64,000 bases of DNA from Linnemannia hyalina (Eukaryota; Mortierellomycota; Mortierellomycetes; Mortierellales; Mortierellaceae), in assembly GCA_019671135.1 (NCBI GenBank), contig JAHRHY010000020.1, positions 801,001 to 865,000 of the forward strand, given 5' to 3'. Positions 32,882 to 44,390 of the stretch are shown here, piece after piece. The stretch's first letter is position 1; each line of letters starts with the position of its first letter. Under the pieces are notes generated by a model that was not told where the DNA came from, searched no databases, and saw only the letters and a list, made by a program, of their open reading frames with translations. The translations under genes and the position numbers were made by a program.

Positions 32882-34312
32882 CTATTTTCCATTCTTGTTC
32901 TTCAAAACACCATCAAACCAGTCAAGAATCACCTGGGTCAAATAAATATTTGCGCCCACCGCACAATGGGCTCCAGCACCTTCGTTGGCCTTGAATTCAT
33001 AAAGCGTGGCCTTGTTGCCAAGATGGGCCGCGAGGGCTTTGGCCTGACCAGGGAAATAAATGTCGTTTTCGGCGTCTCCGACAAAGACTTTGGCTTGGAC
33101 CTTGTCCGTCAACCCAGTCAAGTTGTAGGCCTCGGAAAGCTTGTAGTAATCATAAAGACTATGGGTCTTGAACGACCACAGACCCTGCTGCAGAGCCCAG
33201 CGCGCCGAGGTGGGGATGCTCTGGTTGTTGAGGAAATGAGTATTGAGGATGTAGTCGAACTCGTCCTTCTTGCCGCCTTTGTAAAGCTCCATGAGTTCGG
33301 GGGTAAGGTTGTCGGTCAGTGTCTTGCCATAGTCATAGATACCGTCAATGGCGATAACGGCTGCGACGCGATGGTCGAACGCAGCCACTCGGGTAGCGAG
33401 GTAACCTCCAAGGGAGTATCCCAACACGGCGATGGATTTGGGATCCACGTTCTTGAGTGTGAGAGCGTAGTCAATGACTGGACTGGCAGCCTTTTCCCAG
33501 TCGGGGATGAAGCCGATATTCTGCTCTCGACGGACCGTGGGCTGTCCAGGTCCCTCGTACGTGATGATGTTGATGTTTCTTTGCAGCGCGGCTTGACCAA
33601 AGACGTGGTAAATCTCTTCTTGGGCACCGTCGTAACCGTTGCACATGATGATGGTGGGTCTTGGCTTGGACGAGCCACTGCTATAGTAGATGGCCGGGAC
33701 TTTAAATTGGCCGCCCTTGGAACGCAAGGTAACGCGTTTTCCAGGAATGGTCATGAGCTTGAGCGCTGCGTTAAAGGAAGCCGTCTGTTTGTCCCAGAGC
33801 GTGTTGATATTGGGATCGGACCAGTTGCCATGGAGGAAAAAGTCGGCCGCGCGGTAGTAGGTGGCGGCCTTGAAGTGGGCATTGCGTGCCGAGATTGGGT
33901 ACTTTGACGAATCGATACCTTCAGCGACCTTGCCCATATGGGTGGCCAGCTCATCAAAGGATTTGGACCAGCTGAGCATGGAGAGGGGTTCAATCTTGTT
34001 AGCAGCGACGAGAACCTCGCCAATGTCGGATCCCTCGTACGGCGCTATACCCAGGATGCGAAGAAGTTCGTAGTGAAAGTCGTCATCGGCGCTCAATTGG
34101 TACATGGGATCCCCTGAAGGTGAATTATTTTCCGCTCGAATGCGCAAGTTTGGTACAACGATGGCCTAAGTACAGAGATTCAATTAGCAAAAAAAAAAAA
34201 AAAAAAAAAAAAGAAACATTGTGCATCATATTCACCCCCATGAAATGCTGGTGGTCCTTACCAAGGAAGCACTGGCGCAAAGCAAAAAGAAGAAAGTGTT
34301 GACTGCCTTCAT
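32882..34312 (-). CDS. Secreted alpha/beta hydrolase (444 aa)
   Basis: Exon 1 is complement 34262-34312 and encodes a complete signal peptide (MKAVNTFFFLLCASASL). A GTAAGG donor and a CTTAG acceptor flank a 96-nt intron containing a long A/T run. Exon 2 is complement 32882-34165. The body has a helical N-terminal cap and then an alpha/beta-hydrolase fold. The oxyanion region is IIMCNGYDGAQEE, the nucleophile Ser lies in LGYSLGGYLA, the Asp in VGDAENDIYFPGQA and the His in EGAGAHCAVG. The arrangement resembles the large-cap family that includes 2,6-dihydropseudooxynicotine hydrolase and the fungal pigment protein Ayg1, which cleave C-C bonds. The substrate cannot be told from sequence. It looks intact. 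Confidence 0.85.
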
Positions 34313-35021
34313 TTTGTTTGGAAAGAGGTTAAAAGTACGTGTATGAGGGGAGAAGGCTAGAGGGCGAGAAAAAGACGAAAGGAAGAAAGGGGGCAGGGTG
34401 CAATTGAGGTGGGGTGTTTTTTGGCGGGTGGGGTTCAAGAGAAAGACTGAAGGAGAAGCGAGATGAAGAGTGGGTCGCCTTTTAAGACAAATTTCTCTTC
34501 CCATGAACGCAACCGCTCGAGCGTCCTTTTTCGTTGGCTGACAGGAGCAACCCCCAGTCTCGAGTCATGTCGCCGAGCCACCCGCCCACAGCCGTGACAG
34601 CCAGTGTCCTATTTTTAGGCTATGCGCAGTATGGGAGAGGGCACGTCAGTACTCCTGTGGTATGATATCAGACATTAAACTAAACGTCTGTTCCGCGTGG
34701 GTGGCGGGAGGCAAGCTTTTGCCCTATTCAGGTGTGCCCTTGCGGCATGCGCTCCGCCCGCTGGGTGGGGCTATCTGTCCTGATTTGGATTTTAGCGTGT
34801 CCACCGGCACAATTAAAGCGTGTAGGCTGTTCCGTATTCTCTTCTGCACCTGGACGACGAATGCATAGTAGGGCACAGCCCAAAAAAAATGCAAAAATGT
34901 GGGAAAGTAAATAGATGATATAATCGCAGAGAGCTCCTTCACTCTTTTGACGCCCCAGTAATTGGTGTCACTGTGTCCGCCAAGAAAAAAAGCACTAAAA
35001 AGCTGCATCGGCACTTCCGTT

Positions 35022-35104
35022 CAGAGCCGATTGGCCGGCCCTTTTGCCGCGGGCCGTGTGCCGCACAGAGCCGATTGGCCGGCCCTGTTGCCGCGGGCCG
35101 TGTG
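35022..35104. repeat. 44-bp GC-rich direct repeat, two copies
   Basis: cagagccgattggccggccc plus ttgccgcgggccgtgtg, twice in tandem. The region 34313-35021 holds no recognised gene. Confidence 0.85.
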
Positions 35105-35160
35105 TGTTTATCGAGTACATTTCGTGAGTACACTAAAAGTCGCTTGTATTGATTGCCCAC

Positions 35161-35340
35161 TGTGCTTTCTTTTTGCTTATGCATCTACTTTTGCGGCCTC
35201 TGTGCTTTCTGTTTTGTCATGCATCTACTTTTACGCTCCCTGTGCTTTCTTTTTGCTTATGCATCTAGTTTTACGCCCTTTGTGCTTTCTATTTTGTCAT
35301 GCATCTACTTTTACGCCCTCTTTTCTGTCTATTTGTTCAT
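35161..35340. repeat. 40-bp minisatellite, four to five copies
   Basis: Units beginning tgtgctttct at 35161, 35201, 35241 and 35281, each with gcatctacttttacgccct, plus a diverged fifth unit. Period is exactly 40 bp. The open frames across it reflect the repeat only. Confidence 0.9.
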
Positions 35341-35741
35341 TCATGCGTCTTTATCATGTATGCTGTATGTTCACTTTTTTTATAGCCACCTTGCTTCTGC
35401 CTCCATGTTGTCTATTTGTCCCTTTTGTTCGAGCATGCCGGCTTGTACGAGTCGTTCTCACGAAAAAATATAATGACGTCACACACCATAACACGTGATT
35501 GACCATCCATCAAGCATTACCATTATTTCTCTCCTTTCTCATCGTTGTCACTCTATTCTTCACCATAGCCGCTTTAACATCACTTGCATCACCCCCTGTT
35601 GTTGCTTTTCTTGATCCATTCATCTCTTCTCTTTCTCCTTTTTTATTCCCACTTTTATTCATCACCTCTGTTTATCCTTTGCACTTAGCTCTCTCCTTCT
35701 CTTCAATCTCTTCTTTCTCCTCTTCTTCCTCCTCCTTGTCC

Positions 35742-35818
35742 TCCTTCCCTTTGTCCTCCTTCCCTTTGTCCTCCTTCCCTTTGTCCTTCTTCCCTTTGTC
35801 CCCCTTCCCTTTATCCTC
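35742..35818. repeat. 15-bp pyrimidine repeat, about five copies
   Basis: ccttccctttgtcct in tandem, within a longer C/T-only stretch from 35600 to 35890. Confidence 0.85.
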
Positions 35819-36274
35819 CTCCTTGTGCTCCTCCTCCTTGCCTTCCTCCTCTTCCTCAATCTCTTCTCCACCCTTCTCATCTCTTCTGGCCCAGATTTGA
35901 AGGTAATGGAGCAACTGATACTCACGCCTCAACTTAGTGACTGTTTCCGGATTCGGGACCCTGTTCTTCTCTTCGTTCTTCGTGTGAGGATCGGTGTAGG
36001 CAGTCCTTGTTGCTCCTAGCATGCAAGATTGCTCACCTTTCCATTACTTCCTCACTCACCTCATCATCACGTCCTCATACTGTACGCTCTCCCTTTTTTC
36101 TCTCCATTGACTTCTAGTACGCCTAAGTGAGAAGATTCCTTTTTACACATGCATCTATTCCCTCAATAACTTCGAATGATCCATAATTGTTTGGCTCTGC
36201 AGTGGGTGCGATGGTCCAAAGCGGTCCTGATCCCTGTACTCTTGGCTAGCAGAGGCCTCAAGAGATGCCAGGCA

Positions 36275-36345
36275 GGCATGTTGCACGCCAGAGGGCTGAC
36301 ATGTCAAGGTGAGAGGCATGCTGTACGCCAGAGGGCTGGTATGTC
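36275..36345. repeat. 40-bp direct repeat, two copies
   Basis: ggcatg(t/c)tg(c/t)acgccagag plus ggctg..atgtc at 36275 and 36315. No gene between 35890 and the Helitron end at 36484. Confidence 0.8.
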
Positions 36346-36495
36346 TAGTTGATGTTGATTATGTTGAATAATCTCGCAATGATCAGTCGATCTCACATTT
36401 GATGAAAGTGAAGGCAAGGATATAGTTGAGCTTGTAGGCGTAGTCCCGGACGGGAAGTAATAGAGCGAGAAATATCTATTCCACTAGAATAGTAC

Positions 36496-36513
36496 CCGCG
36501 GCTTCGCTCGCGG
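36496..36513 (-). other. Helitron 3'-terminal hairpin
   Basis: CCGCG-GCTTCGCT-CGCGG, 8 bases before the terminal CTAG on the minus strand. Confidence 0.85.
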
Positions 36514-36638
36514 AGGTGTTGGGTGAAAAAAAAAATGTGGGTGTGGTTTTGTATTGTAAGACTTATATCTGTCTGCCACTCTCCGGTTCACTCCCTTGCT
36601 CTCTACTTTTTCATTTTTTTTTTCTCTTGTCTTTTTTT

Positions 36639-39600
36639 TTAGTCACTCAGGGTAAGAATTTCTGGGTAAACAACATTTGTTGTACAATCATATGGTGTAT
36701 CGGGATGCTCTCTCTCAATCAACACATGAACATTGTTCTTGCTCGTCACTCGAGAAAGGGCGACGTATAGTTGACCATGGGCGAATACTGGCTTCTTGAG
36801 ATAGATACCAACAGTGTCTAAAGTCTGACCTTGGGACTTGTTGATAGTCATTGCAAAGGCAGGCCGGATAGGGAACTGGAGTCGCCGGAACTTGAACGGC
36901 ATATCGAGGTCAGAAGGGCAGATCGGGATGCGGGAAAGGAACACTTGTTTGCCGGCATGTGTTCCTGTATTGATAGTGGCTCCCAAGACGTATCGGGAGA
37001 GTGACGTACATATGAGTCGTGTACCATTGCAAAGTCCTTCCTGTGGCATGAGGTTTCGAAGGAGTATGACGGGACAACCCACAGTCAATCTCAGGCAGTG
37101 AGGAGGGAGCGAAGACGACTTGAGGCTGTTCAAAAACTCGATAGGAAACAGAGCGTCCACTCTATCGTCCTCTTTATCGATGATGGAGTCCTGTGAGAGA
37201 AACTCCCTTGATTCCTCCTCTATGGCTGACATGATGAGGTTGTTGACTTCATCGACGTTGTCGTTTGTCGGACAGAGCACTGCGCGCTGATTGAGATACT
37301 GGGCATTGCCAATATTTCGCCGCAGATCAGGATAGACTTTTGCAATGAGATCGCCAATGTTGGCATTGGCTGGCATGACCATCTGGGGTGGGAGCGTGAT
37401 GGTGGTGGAGATTCCGTGGTCTGGAGATGGGCCAGGAACAGTACCTTCTCCGACTTGAAGAAGCCAGTTTGCAAACCCGGTCTGTTCCTCGATGTCAGGA
37501 GCTTCGGCATTTCTGAGGAGGCGCATGTTGATGGAAAGATGGAGGTGTTGGATGTGTTGCCAGAGTGGTGATCGTTTAAAGCAGGCTCCAATGGTTTCCT
37601 CTCTGCGACCTTGCTTGACGACTGGTGGAATCTGCCTAAAGTCGCCACCAAAGACCTTGAGCTTTCCTCCAAAGGGACGGTGTTCGTTCTCAGGGTCCAC
37701 AGTCTTCATCAGGTCTTTGAGAGTGCGATCTACAGCCTCAAAGATATGCCGATGCGTCATAGGAGCTTCGTCCCAGATAACGATCTTGGCCTGAATGAGA
37801 AGATCGGCAATTTCTGACCTAAGGTTGACAGAACAAACACTATCTTCATGGGTAGGGACGGGAATCTTGAAGCGCGAGTGAGCGGTTCTTCCGCCTTGAA
37901 GGAGTAATGCGGCGATTCCAGATCCGGCGACGGCAAGAGCGATATCGCGATTCGACCGGACCATAGACAGGATAAAGGAGTACAGGAAGGTCTTCCCTGT
38001 GCCTGCCGAACCATCGATGAAGTATGCCTCGGAAGAGTTCATCTCATAGGAGTGCTTGATTCGGTCGTATGCTTCCCTCTGATCTGCATTGAGCGACTGT
38101 TCCATCATGGAAAACTCCTCTGCGCTAGGCAAAGGATAGCTCAACTCGTCTGCAATAAATGCATTTCCGTTGGGACCATGCTGCTCTAGCATGACGGGCT
38201 CGGGCATGCCTTCATAATCGTCGAGAGTCTTGCCGAGGTTTCTCAGGAGAACTTGTAAGTGGATCAAGGCAGCATTTGCACGCTGGTCTGCAAAGGATTG
38301 TCGCTGCTCAGGACTGGTAGCGTCACGTTCCCTTGGACGGAGATCATCAGACAGTACATCGCGGAAGGTGGTCCAAAGCTGAGCAGGATCTGTCGGATTG
38401 CAAAAGGCAAGGATCTTTGCAAAAAGGGAGCGGAGTTGGTATCCTGTTTGACTGACAGCAGCATCTCGAAGACAGTTCTCCCACTCACTATCGTCTTGAA
38501 GCATGCCAAGGGCGATGCAGGCGGCCTTGAATGTGGGGTGGACCTCGTTTTCGACTGTTCTCAGATCCTCAAACGATTTAGGACTTGGCACCGAGAGCAA
38601 TAGCAACCGCAAATAAAATAGATCTCCTGCGGTATCATGCACAAAAAAGAGCCGGCCGACTGTACATCCTCTCTGTCTGAGCTTCCATCGCTTTTCCCTC
38701 TTGAGGTAAACATGAGTTTGTGGGAAGTTGTGGTACTTTGTAAGCGACTCGTCGGGATGGTGTCGGTTATAGTCGAAGAATGCAGTTAGCGTACTGCGCT
38801 CCAGTGCGGCTCTCTCTAGGACATCAGCGATGGGTTCATCCGAGCGGAAGGCGTGCATGAACTGGCCGGGAAGATGCAAATGCAACCTGGTGACAGATGG
38901 ATAGGCACTATGCAGACGAAATCCGAATATGCGCCAAGAAGACTCGGAGGCAGAGACATAGCGACCGTCGATGAAATCAATGATCTCGTTGACTGCTGGC
39001 ACAGGTATATCTCCGGTTCCGGCTTGAATTCCGTCTTGTGCAGCTTGTTGGACTACGACAGTGGCTCGATCATGGCCTTTGTAGACGTACTTGTAGAGAT
39101 ACTTGACCGCAGTGGAAGAGGTGCAGCTCTCGACATTGATATGAGCACCATACTTGGCAGCCAGGTAGGGGTTGTGCGGAACAACCCAACGGTTGTCAAT
39201 CTCGAAATCTCTCCGGCCATCGATCCTGACCGTCCTTCCATCCATGCGACGCCGGTATTGTGGATATCCATTTGGTCCGTTTGTGGTGCGTTCGAGGAAG
39301 GGCTTGGGATAGCCTTTGGTACACACGCCGTTCTCCATGCAAGGAGAGTTCAAGTTCGCCTGTCCACATGGACCATGGATCATGGATCTAATGACAGTCT
39401 CATAGGCGGCTGGGTGAGTTGCAAGGTCGGGAATCTCGGCAGAAATGTATGTGTCGTAGTCCGCAGGCAATCCAGGCTTGTGCTCGGGGCTCATGATGAG
39501 CAGAATGTGCGCGTGTGGGAGTCCACGCTGCGATATATTAAGGTTTTATCATACGTACACAAGTAACTGATGAGACAAAGAGAGGGATTGTATTAGGCAC

Positions 39601-39905
39601 ACCAGGTACAGTCTATTATGCTGTCCCTGGTATGTAGCTTAAGGGTAGTCTAGTCTATTGTCTCCATCTATCTTAGGGTGCCATTAGGCGAATATGCGAC
39701 ACACGCTTCTGGAACTCAATGACATGAATCATGCCAACGACCTTCCCAAGGACTTGGTTTTTCAGCAGATCATGCAGAAGTTCCTTCAGTTTGATGTGAA
39801 AGACTCGGGTCGTCAGGTCCGGACGGTCAGCAGCTGTTTGGTTCGGGAAAAGTTCAGACGTGATTTCAGGCCACTTGGGGTTACAGGTAAAAGTGACGAA
39901 AAAAA
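36639..39905 (-). pseudogene. Helitron Rep-Pif1 helicase, interrupted by a MITE and lacking its N-terminus
   Basis: The main frame of ~950 codons (36639-39527) is uninterrupted. Rep HUH lies in RGLPHAHILLIM at its start and the Rep tyrosine block in KYLYKYVYKGHDR. The Pif1 core follows with Walker A DGSAGTGKTFLY, Walker B VIWDEAPMTHR, and C-terminal AMTINKSQGQT and QLYVALSRVTS. Upstream, 39707-39905 encodes the preceding Rep segment (TFTCNPKWPEITSELFPNQ...HVIEFQK). The two are separated by a 173-bp MITE with a 5-bp target duplication. Without that insertion plus one duplication the frame is continuous through the HUH motif. The N-terminal third is missing, so the element is not autonomous, but the helicase is much better preserved than in Helitron 1. 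Confidence 0.85.
39529..39701. mobile_element. Short MITE, copy B, in the Rep gene
   Basis: Starts TGCGATATATT and ends AATATGCGACA (imperfect inverted ends). It is flanked by perfect CACGC direct repeats (39524-39528 and 39702-39706). It shares ~110 bp with the copy at 51522-51634 but has ~60 bp of extra interior sequence (tgagacaaagagagggattg...). Confidence 0.88.
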
Positions 39906-40111
39906 AAAAGTGCGTGTGCGGGCCGTGTAAAAAAAAGGATGACCAGGAGCGTGTAAAAAAAGAAGAAAAAAGTGCGTGTGCGGGCTATGTAAAAAACAAG
40001 AGGGGTGAAAAGTACACAAGTTCATTCCCTAAATTTGAATAAAATGCCCTTAATTAACCCAGCCAGAAGAGAAAAAAAAAAGAAGAGAGAGAGGAGATGT
40101 TGTTCTTTCGA
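39906..40111. other. Low-complexity junction
   Basis: A-rich, with repeated gtgcgtgtgcgggc(c/t)(g/a)tgtaaaaaa units. It then joins sequence (agagagaggagatgttgttctttcga) that also follows the 28S 3' end at 15001. Confidence 0.5.
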
Positions 40112-40510
40112 ACAAATCTATAGAACAATGGGCTTAATCTCAGCAGATCGTAGCAACAAGGCTACTCTACTGCTTACAATACCCCGTTCAATTAAAGTCG
40201 TCTGCAATGGATTTATCTCTTCCAATATTTGAAATTAACATTAGCAGGAACCTCACAAAGCCTTTCCGCTCTGCAAGATAACCCCACGTAGTATGATTCA
40301 GGATCCGAGGATCTATTCGTATTCAACTAAAAATCGGAAAAGGCGGTAATCGTCGCGTTCTAGCACGGGTTCTGACTTAGAGGCGTTCAGCCATAACCCA
40401 ACGGATGATAGCTTCGGGCCATTGCCTGCTCAGGCAGGCCCAAATACCAATTATCCGAATGAACGGTTCCTCTCGTACTAAGTTCAATTACTATTGCAAC
40501 AACATTTCAT

Positions 40511-40565
<55 letters not shown>

Positions 40566-40609
40566 ATTAGTGGGTGAACAATCCAACGCTTACTGAATTC
40601 TGCTTCAGT

Positions 40610-40645
<36 letters not shown>

Positions 40646-40735
40646 AACGTCGCTATGAACGCTTGGCTGCCACAAGCCAGTTAATATATCCCTATGTTAA
40701 ATTTACTGGCACCTTTTTCCTCAATATCCCAGTCA
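40112..40735 (-). pseudogene. 28S rRNA 3' fragment, antisense
   Basis: Minus-strand 28S from about the GAGGTGCCAG region to the 3' end. It keeps the A-loop segment (GGATTGTTCACCCACTAATA) that is deleted in the copy at 14.4 kb. At the AGGGATA|ACTGG position five extra bases (TATTA) are inserted. Sequence 5' of that point is diverged. The fragment is isolated from any 18S/5.8S, so it is a dispersed piece. Confidence 0.85.
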
Positions 40736-41095
40736 CACCTCAATTCTACCCCCTCCCCCCAAAAAAAAAGAAAAAAAACCGTAGTGCATCCCGATCAGCC
40801 ACATTCTAGCCACAATGAGGGCCACTGTCAGCCACAAACCTTAACTCAATTTCCTATGTCCCCTCCCCATATCCCCTCCCTATATCCTCTCTGCATATCG
40901 CCACTCTCTTTCTCTCCCCTCTCCCCTGCCCTCACTCCCCTCCCTTGTGCTTCCTCATGATCCCTCTCCATGTCATCCCCCCAAATCTCATTTTCTCTTC
41001 CCATATCCACTGCCCAGGTCCCCTCTCCCACACCCATATTTCCTCTTCTCTCCCTAAAAATCATTGCGGCGCTCTCCCTGGTCGAGACAAAAATA

Positions 41096-41607
41096 GTGTT
41101 CCAATTTATATTAGGTACACTTAGCTCAGACTTTGTTTCAGCCACAATTAGCCACATCGTATTACCTCTTTTACATGTATAAAGAGGCATCCTCCCGACA
41201 GCTTGCTGTCAAGAAGACAGATCAAAACGTAGGAGGAAGCAGGTAAAGGACCTTGTCAAGAAATAAAGGCTGATAGTATGAAAAGGACTAGATAGGGTGT
41301 TTAAAGGCGATACTAGGGGAAGAGCTAACACTTGGCTATCTAGGGGTCTTTTATATTTTGTTGAGTGGGCAAAGTCACAAGGGCAATCCTCAACTCGGCC
41401 TTGCCCCGTGACACTTGCAATCATTCCACTCAACCTTTTTGTCTTTTCGTCAGCATTCATTACTAATTGTCATGATTCGGTCAAGCTGTCCCTTCCGCGC
41501 GGTAAAAATGTATGCACATTTTTGTTACGAGCCTGATAGCTCAATGAGAGTCTGAGTGAATAGGGTCAACTTACAGGCTAATCTCTACCATCTGTTAGCG
41601 AAAATTG
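41096..41607 (+). repeat. Dispersed repeat (SINE-like), copy with an LTR inserted
   Basis: Shares ~290 bp with 50830-51116: agccacaattagccac, a ctcttttacatgtataaag segment, ccgcgcggtaaaaatgtatg, then a block with tagctcaatgagagtctgag that resembles a tRNA A-box region, ending ctaccatctgttagcga. It is interrupted by the solo LTR at 41207-41413. The tRNA origin is only suggested. Confidence 0.65.
41207..41413. mobile_element. Solo LTR (207 bp) with 5-bp target duplication
   Basis: Starts TGTCAAGAAG and ends CCCCGTGACA (TG...CA with inverted TGTCA/TGACA). It is flanked by CTTGC on both sides (41202-41206 and 41414-41418). The related repeat at 50.9 kb reads cgacagcttgcaatcattcc without interruption and serves as an empty site. 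Confidence 0.85.
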
Positions 41608-41850
41608 AGGGCGAAATGATCAAGGTTGTGAAGTTGTATGAGCAACAGTGGTGAAGGTGCATGAACTGCTTTGATTTGAGAGGGAACATAGTGAGCTTTA
41701 TGAAAACACCTTTTCCTTTATCCGTTACTACAGAGAGCGTTCTGGAAGAGGTCATGGACTGATTGGGCAACTTGCCGATTTATCGTTTATCGATATATAT
41801 TGTTGAAATGATAAAATGAAGAATACTATACATATGTTTGTGATAAACGA

Positions 41851-42508
41851 TTACTGAGTTCTCTTGATGTCGATCGAGCTGCGACGCTCAAGCTCCATCT
41901 CTTCAGCATCGGACGAGTCACGACGTGAAGTAGAGATGGGTAAGTCCAAATCGCCCTTGGGTGAGTCGGCGACCATCATGACCGGATTGGCGCCTTTACC
42001 CTTCTTGAACTTGCCGACCAAGGAGCGGAAAATATCGCCCCAGTCCTCGCGCAGGATCTGGTACAAGATAATCGCCGACAGCGTCGAACAACCAATACCA
42101 TCGATCTTAACAACACCAAACGAGACCACAAGACCATTGACCATACCACAGCCCAGGACAACCGACACACCAGCGGTAATCAGGTTACGAGGGCGAGAGA
42201 AATCTACGTTGGACATGACCCAGATACGAGCGCCAGTAACTGCAATAAGACCAAAGAGAATGATCGACAGACCGCCAAAGACACCAGAGGGGATCGTCTG
42301 GATGATAGCGCCAAAGCCAGGGATGACTCCGAGAATAATAGCCACCACAGCAGCAAACAAGAATGTCTGGGTAGAGAAAATCTTGGTGACGCTCATAACT
42401 CCAATGTTTTCAGCTGTTTTGTTGTGAATGTTTTTGGAAAGGAAGAAGAGATGTGAGTCCACTTGTTTGTTCCACGGAAACAATAACCCTAATCGCACGT
42501 CTGCATCG

Positions 42509-42540
<32 letters not shown>

Positions 42541-43634
42541 GGCTATTTTTCTTTTCCAGGCTGGGCAACCTCAACCTCTTCTCGACATTCCACCGCATTC
42601 GACCGTTCCCGATTAATCCTTCATTGTTTTCCCGCGTTCTTTTATCCCAAAATCCTGCTATCCGCATCCTCTTCTGAGATTGTGGAATGGTAATTACCAT
42701 AAGTCGTGACACCGGTGCTGCCACACGCAGCCGAAACCATGGTGGCAATAGCGTCGCCCAAAAAGGCCCGACCCATGTACTTGTCCAATGAATGACCTGT
42801 CATGGCGCCGACAGCCTTGACGTGACCCGTGTTCTCAACAATCAGTACCACAGCAACGGGAGCAATGAGAGAGATGGCTGATCCTTCAAAAACGGGTGCA
42901 TGGGTAGGAGGCATGCCGAACCACTTGGAGTTCTTGACGGCCGTGAAATCAATGCCAGGTCCAACGCCGCAATAGCCAAGGATCAAATGAACCAGGTATC
43001 CGGTAATCCCGCCAAGCAAAATAGGCAGACGACGCAAGGGACCAGGTGCATACATGGTGATCAATGCAACGGCAATAACGGTCGTGAATGACATCCAGGC
43101 GTCAAAACCGGAGGCAGAAGCCTGAGCTAATGCGGCGCCGGCCAAGTTCAAGCCAATCGCCACTACGACGGCGCCGGTCACCACGGGGGGCATGATGTAT
43201 TCAATCCAACGGTGGCCTGCCAGCATGACGATCAAGGCAACAGCGAAATAAATCGCACCTGCAACCAAGATACCGCCAGAGGCCAGTGGCGCATTGGGGT
43301 TACCAGGTCCACCAGGCACATACTTGAACCCCGTAGCCGAATTGACGACACCGATGAATGCGAAAGACGAACCGACATAGGAGGGGACCCGACCTCCCGT
43401 GCAAATGAAAAAGAGAATGGTGCCAATGCCCGAAAAGAACAAGGCCGTGTTGGGGTTGAAGCCCATCAGCAAGGGGCCGACGACTGTAGAACCAAACATA
43501 GCCAGGACATGCTGCAATGACAAGAAAACTGTCTGGGCTACGGGCAAGCGCTCTGTCGGATTGACGACGCCACCACTCACATTCAGAGTGTAGCAGGGGA
43601 AGTAGTTGCTCAGCCACTGCTTGGTTGCCTCCAT
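41851..43634 (-). CDS. NCS2/NAT family nucleobase permease (499 aa)
   Basis: Exon 1 is complement 42698-43634 and exon 2 is complement 41851-42413. The 284-nt intron (GTAATT...AACAG) contains a long A/T run. Start MEATKQWLSNYFPCY. The family QH motif is in FLSLQHVLAMFGS. The NAT signature (E-N-x-G-x4-T-K; ENIGVMSVTK) is created across the splice junction. VLIVENTGHVKAVGAMTG marks TM8. About twelve to fourteen hydrophobic segments are present. The Glu at the first NAT position and overall similarity to UraA favour uracil, with xanthine/uric acid less likely. The C-tail is Ser/Glu-rich and cytoplasmic. It should act at the plasma membrane in purine/pyrimidine uptake. Confidence 0.88.
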
Positions 43635-43772
43635 GATTGTCTTTTCTTCTTCTTGTTCTCTGGATATGGGAAGCGGGAAGGGAGGAATGAGAAAGAAGGA
43701 AAGGGTGGAGAGAACAAGAAGATGAAAGAGAAGGGGGACCTGAAAAAAAAAATTGCTCTTATACTGCAGCAC

Positions 43773-43804
<32 letters not shown>

Positions 43805-44234
43805 CGCAACTCAAAAATACGTCAACTGCTGCGTTTGGCACTTCCTAAGCCACCATTTAGATGCTCTCGCTAGGATCTCGTAGGTCGTCGTGCTCACCTT
43901 CGGCGCCGACCTCCATCTATCTTAGGTAGTCACCATCGCTCTCAAGTAGCAACCTTTCCCGACCTTCCATAGATATGATGCTTAGTATGGAAGATCTCTC
44001 CTCCTTAGCTCCCGATCCCCTATAAGATAGCTAGCTTAGCCCTAGACAGTTCCTCACTTCTTTTCTTCCTTTCTTCTCATAAAGTTGTCCTTCATCATAT
44101 CTGTTTCCCTCGAATGTCCTCTCTGTATTGGATGTTCATCTTCCATTCCATTGTCTTTACACTCGTTCTCCTCGAACTCTCCCTCAACGGCTCCACTTCA
44201 CCTCTGTGTGTCGTCATTCCTCCCCTTAACCTGG
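43635..44234. other. Permease upstream region; no gene
   Basis: Contains (ttttg)n at 43775-43800 and C/T-rich DNA; probably the permease promoter. Confidence 0.4.
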
Positions 44235-44390
44235 GGGATATTCAATAAGTAGACTTTCGCATATGTAAAAGTTCGCGATTGAACGACAGCCAATCATCCG
44301 GTTCATTTGCGCCTGTCTACACCCCGGATGATTGGCTGTAATTCAATCGCGGCCTTTTACATATGCGAAAGTCTACTTATTGAATACCCT
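44235..44390. mobile_element. Fold-back MITE (~156 bp)
   Basis: Arms of ~65 bp (gatattcaataagtagactt ... ccaatcatccgg) are inverted around a ~20-bp loop. The arms are about 92% identical by eye. Possible 3-bp CTG flanks. The GGG start and 3-bp flank would fit a PIF/Harbinger-type MITE, but this is tentative. Confidence 0.75.

Larger units (their letters stand above)
36484..39905 (-). mobile_element. Helitron 2, 5'-truncated
   Basis: On the minus strand the 3' end is a perfect 5-bp hairpin (CCGCG...CGCGG, 36496-36513), then GTACTATT, then CTAG (36484-36487) followed by T in the flank. This is a canonical Helitron terminus. The Rep-helicase gene lies just upstream. The 5' part stops at about 39900 in a poly-A tract next to an antisense 28S fragment. 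Confidence 0.85.

Noticed and set aside
32756..33907. Plus-strand 383-residue frame opposite the hydrolase
   Set aside because: The minus frame has a catalytic triad, a signal peptide and a clean splice; the plus frame starts in a T run and has no motif.
35161..35340. 40-bp repeats as a CRISPR-like or coding array
   Set aside because: No spacers; the open frames change identity between units and have no start context. Simple minisatellite.
35499..35925. Long frames on both strands (Ser/Leu-rich and Lys/Arg/Glu-rich)
   Set aside because: The region is almost purely C/T, so stops are rare in several frames; no start context or domain.
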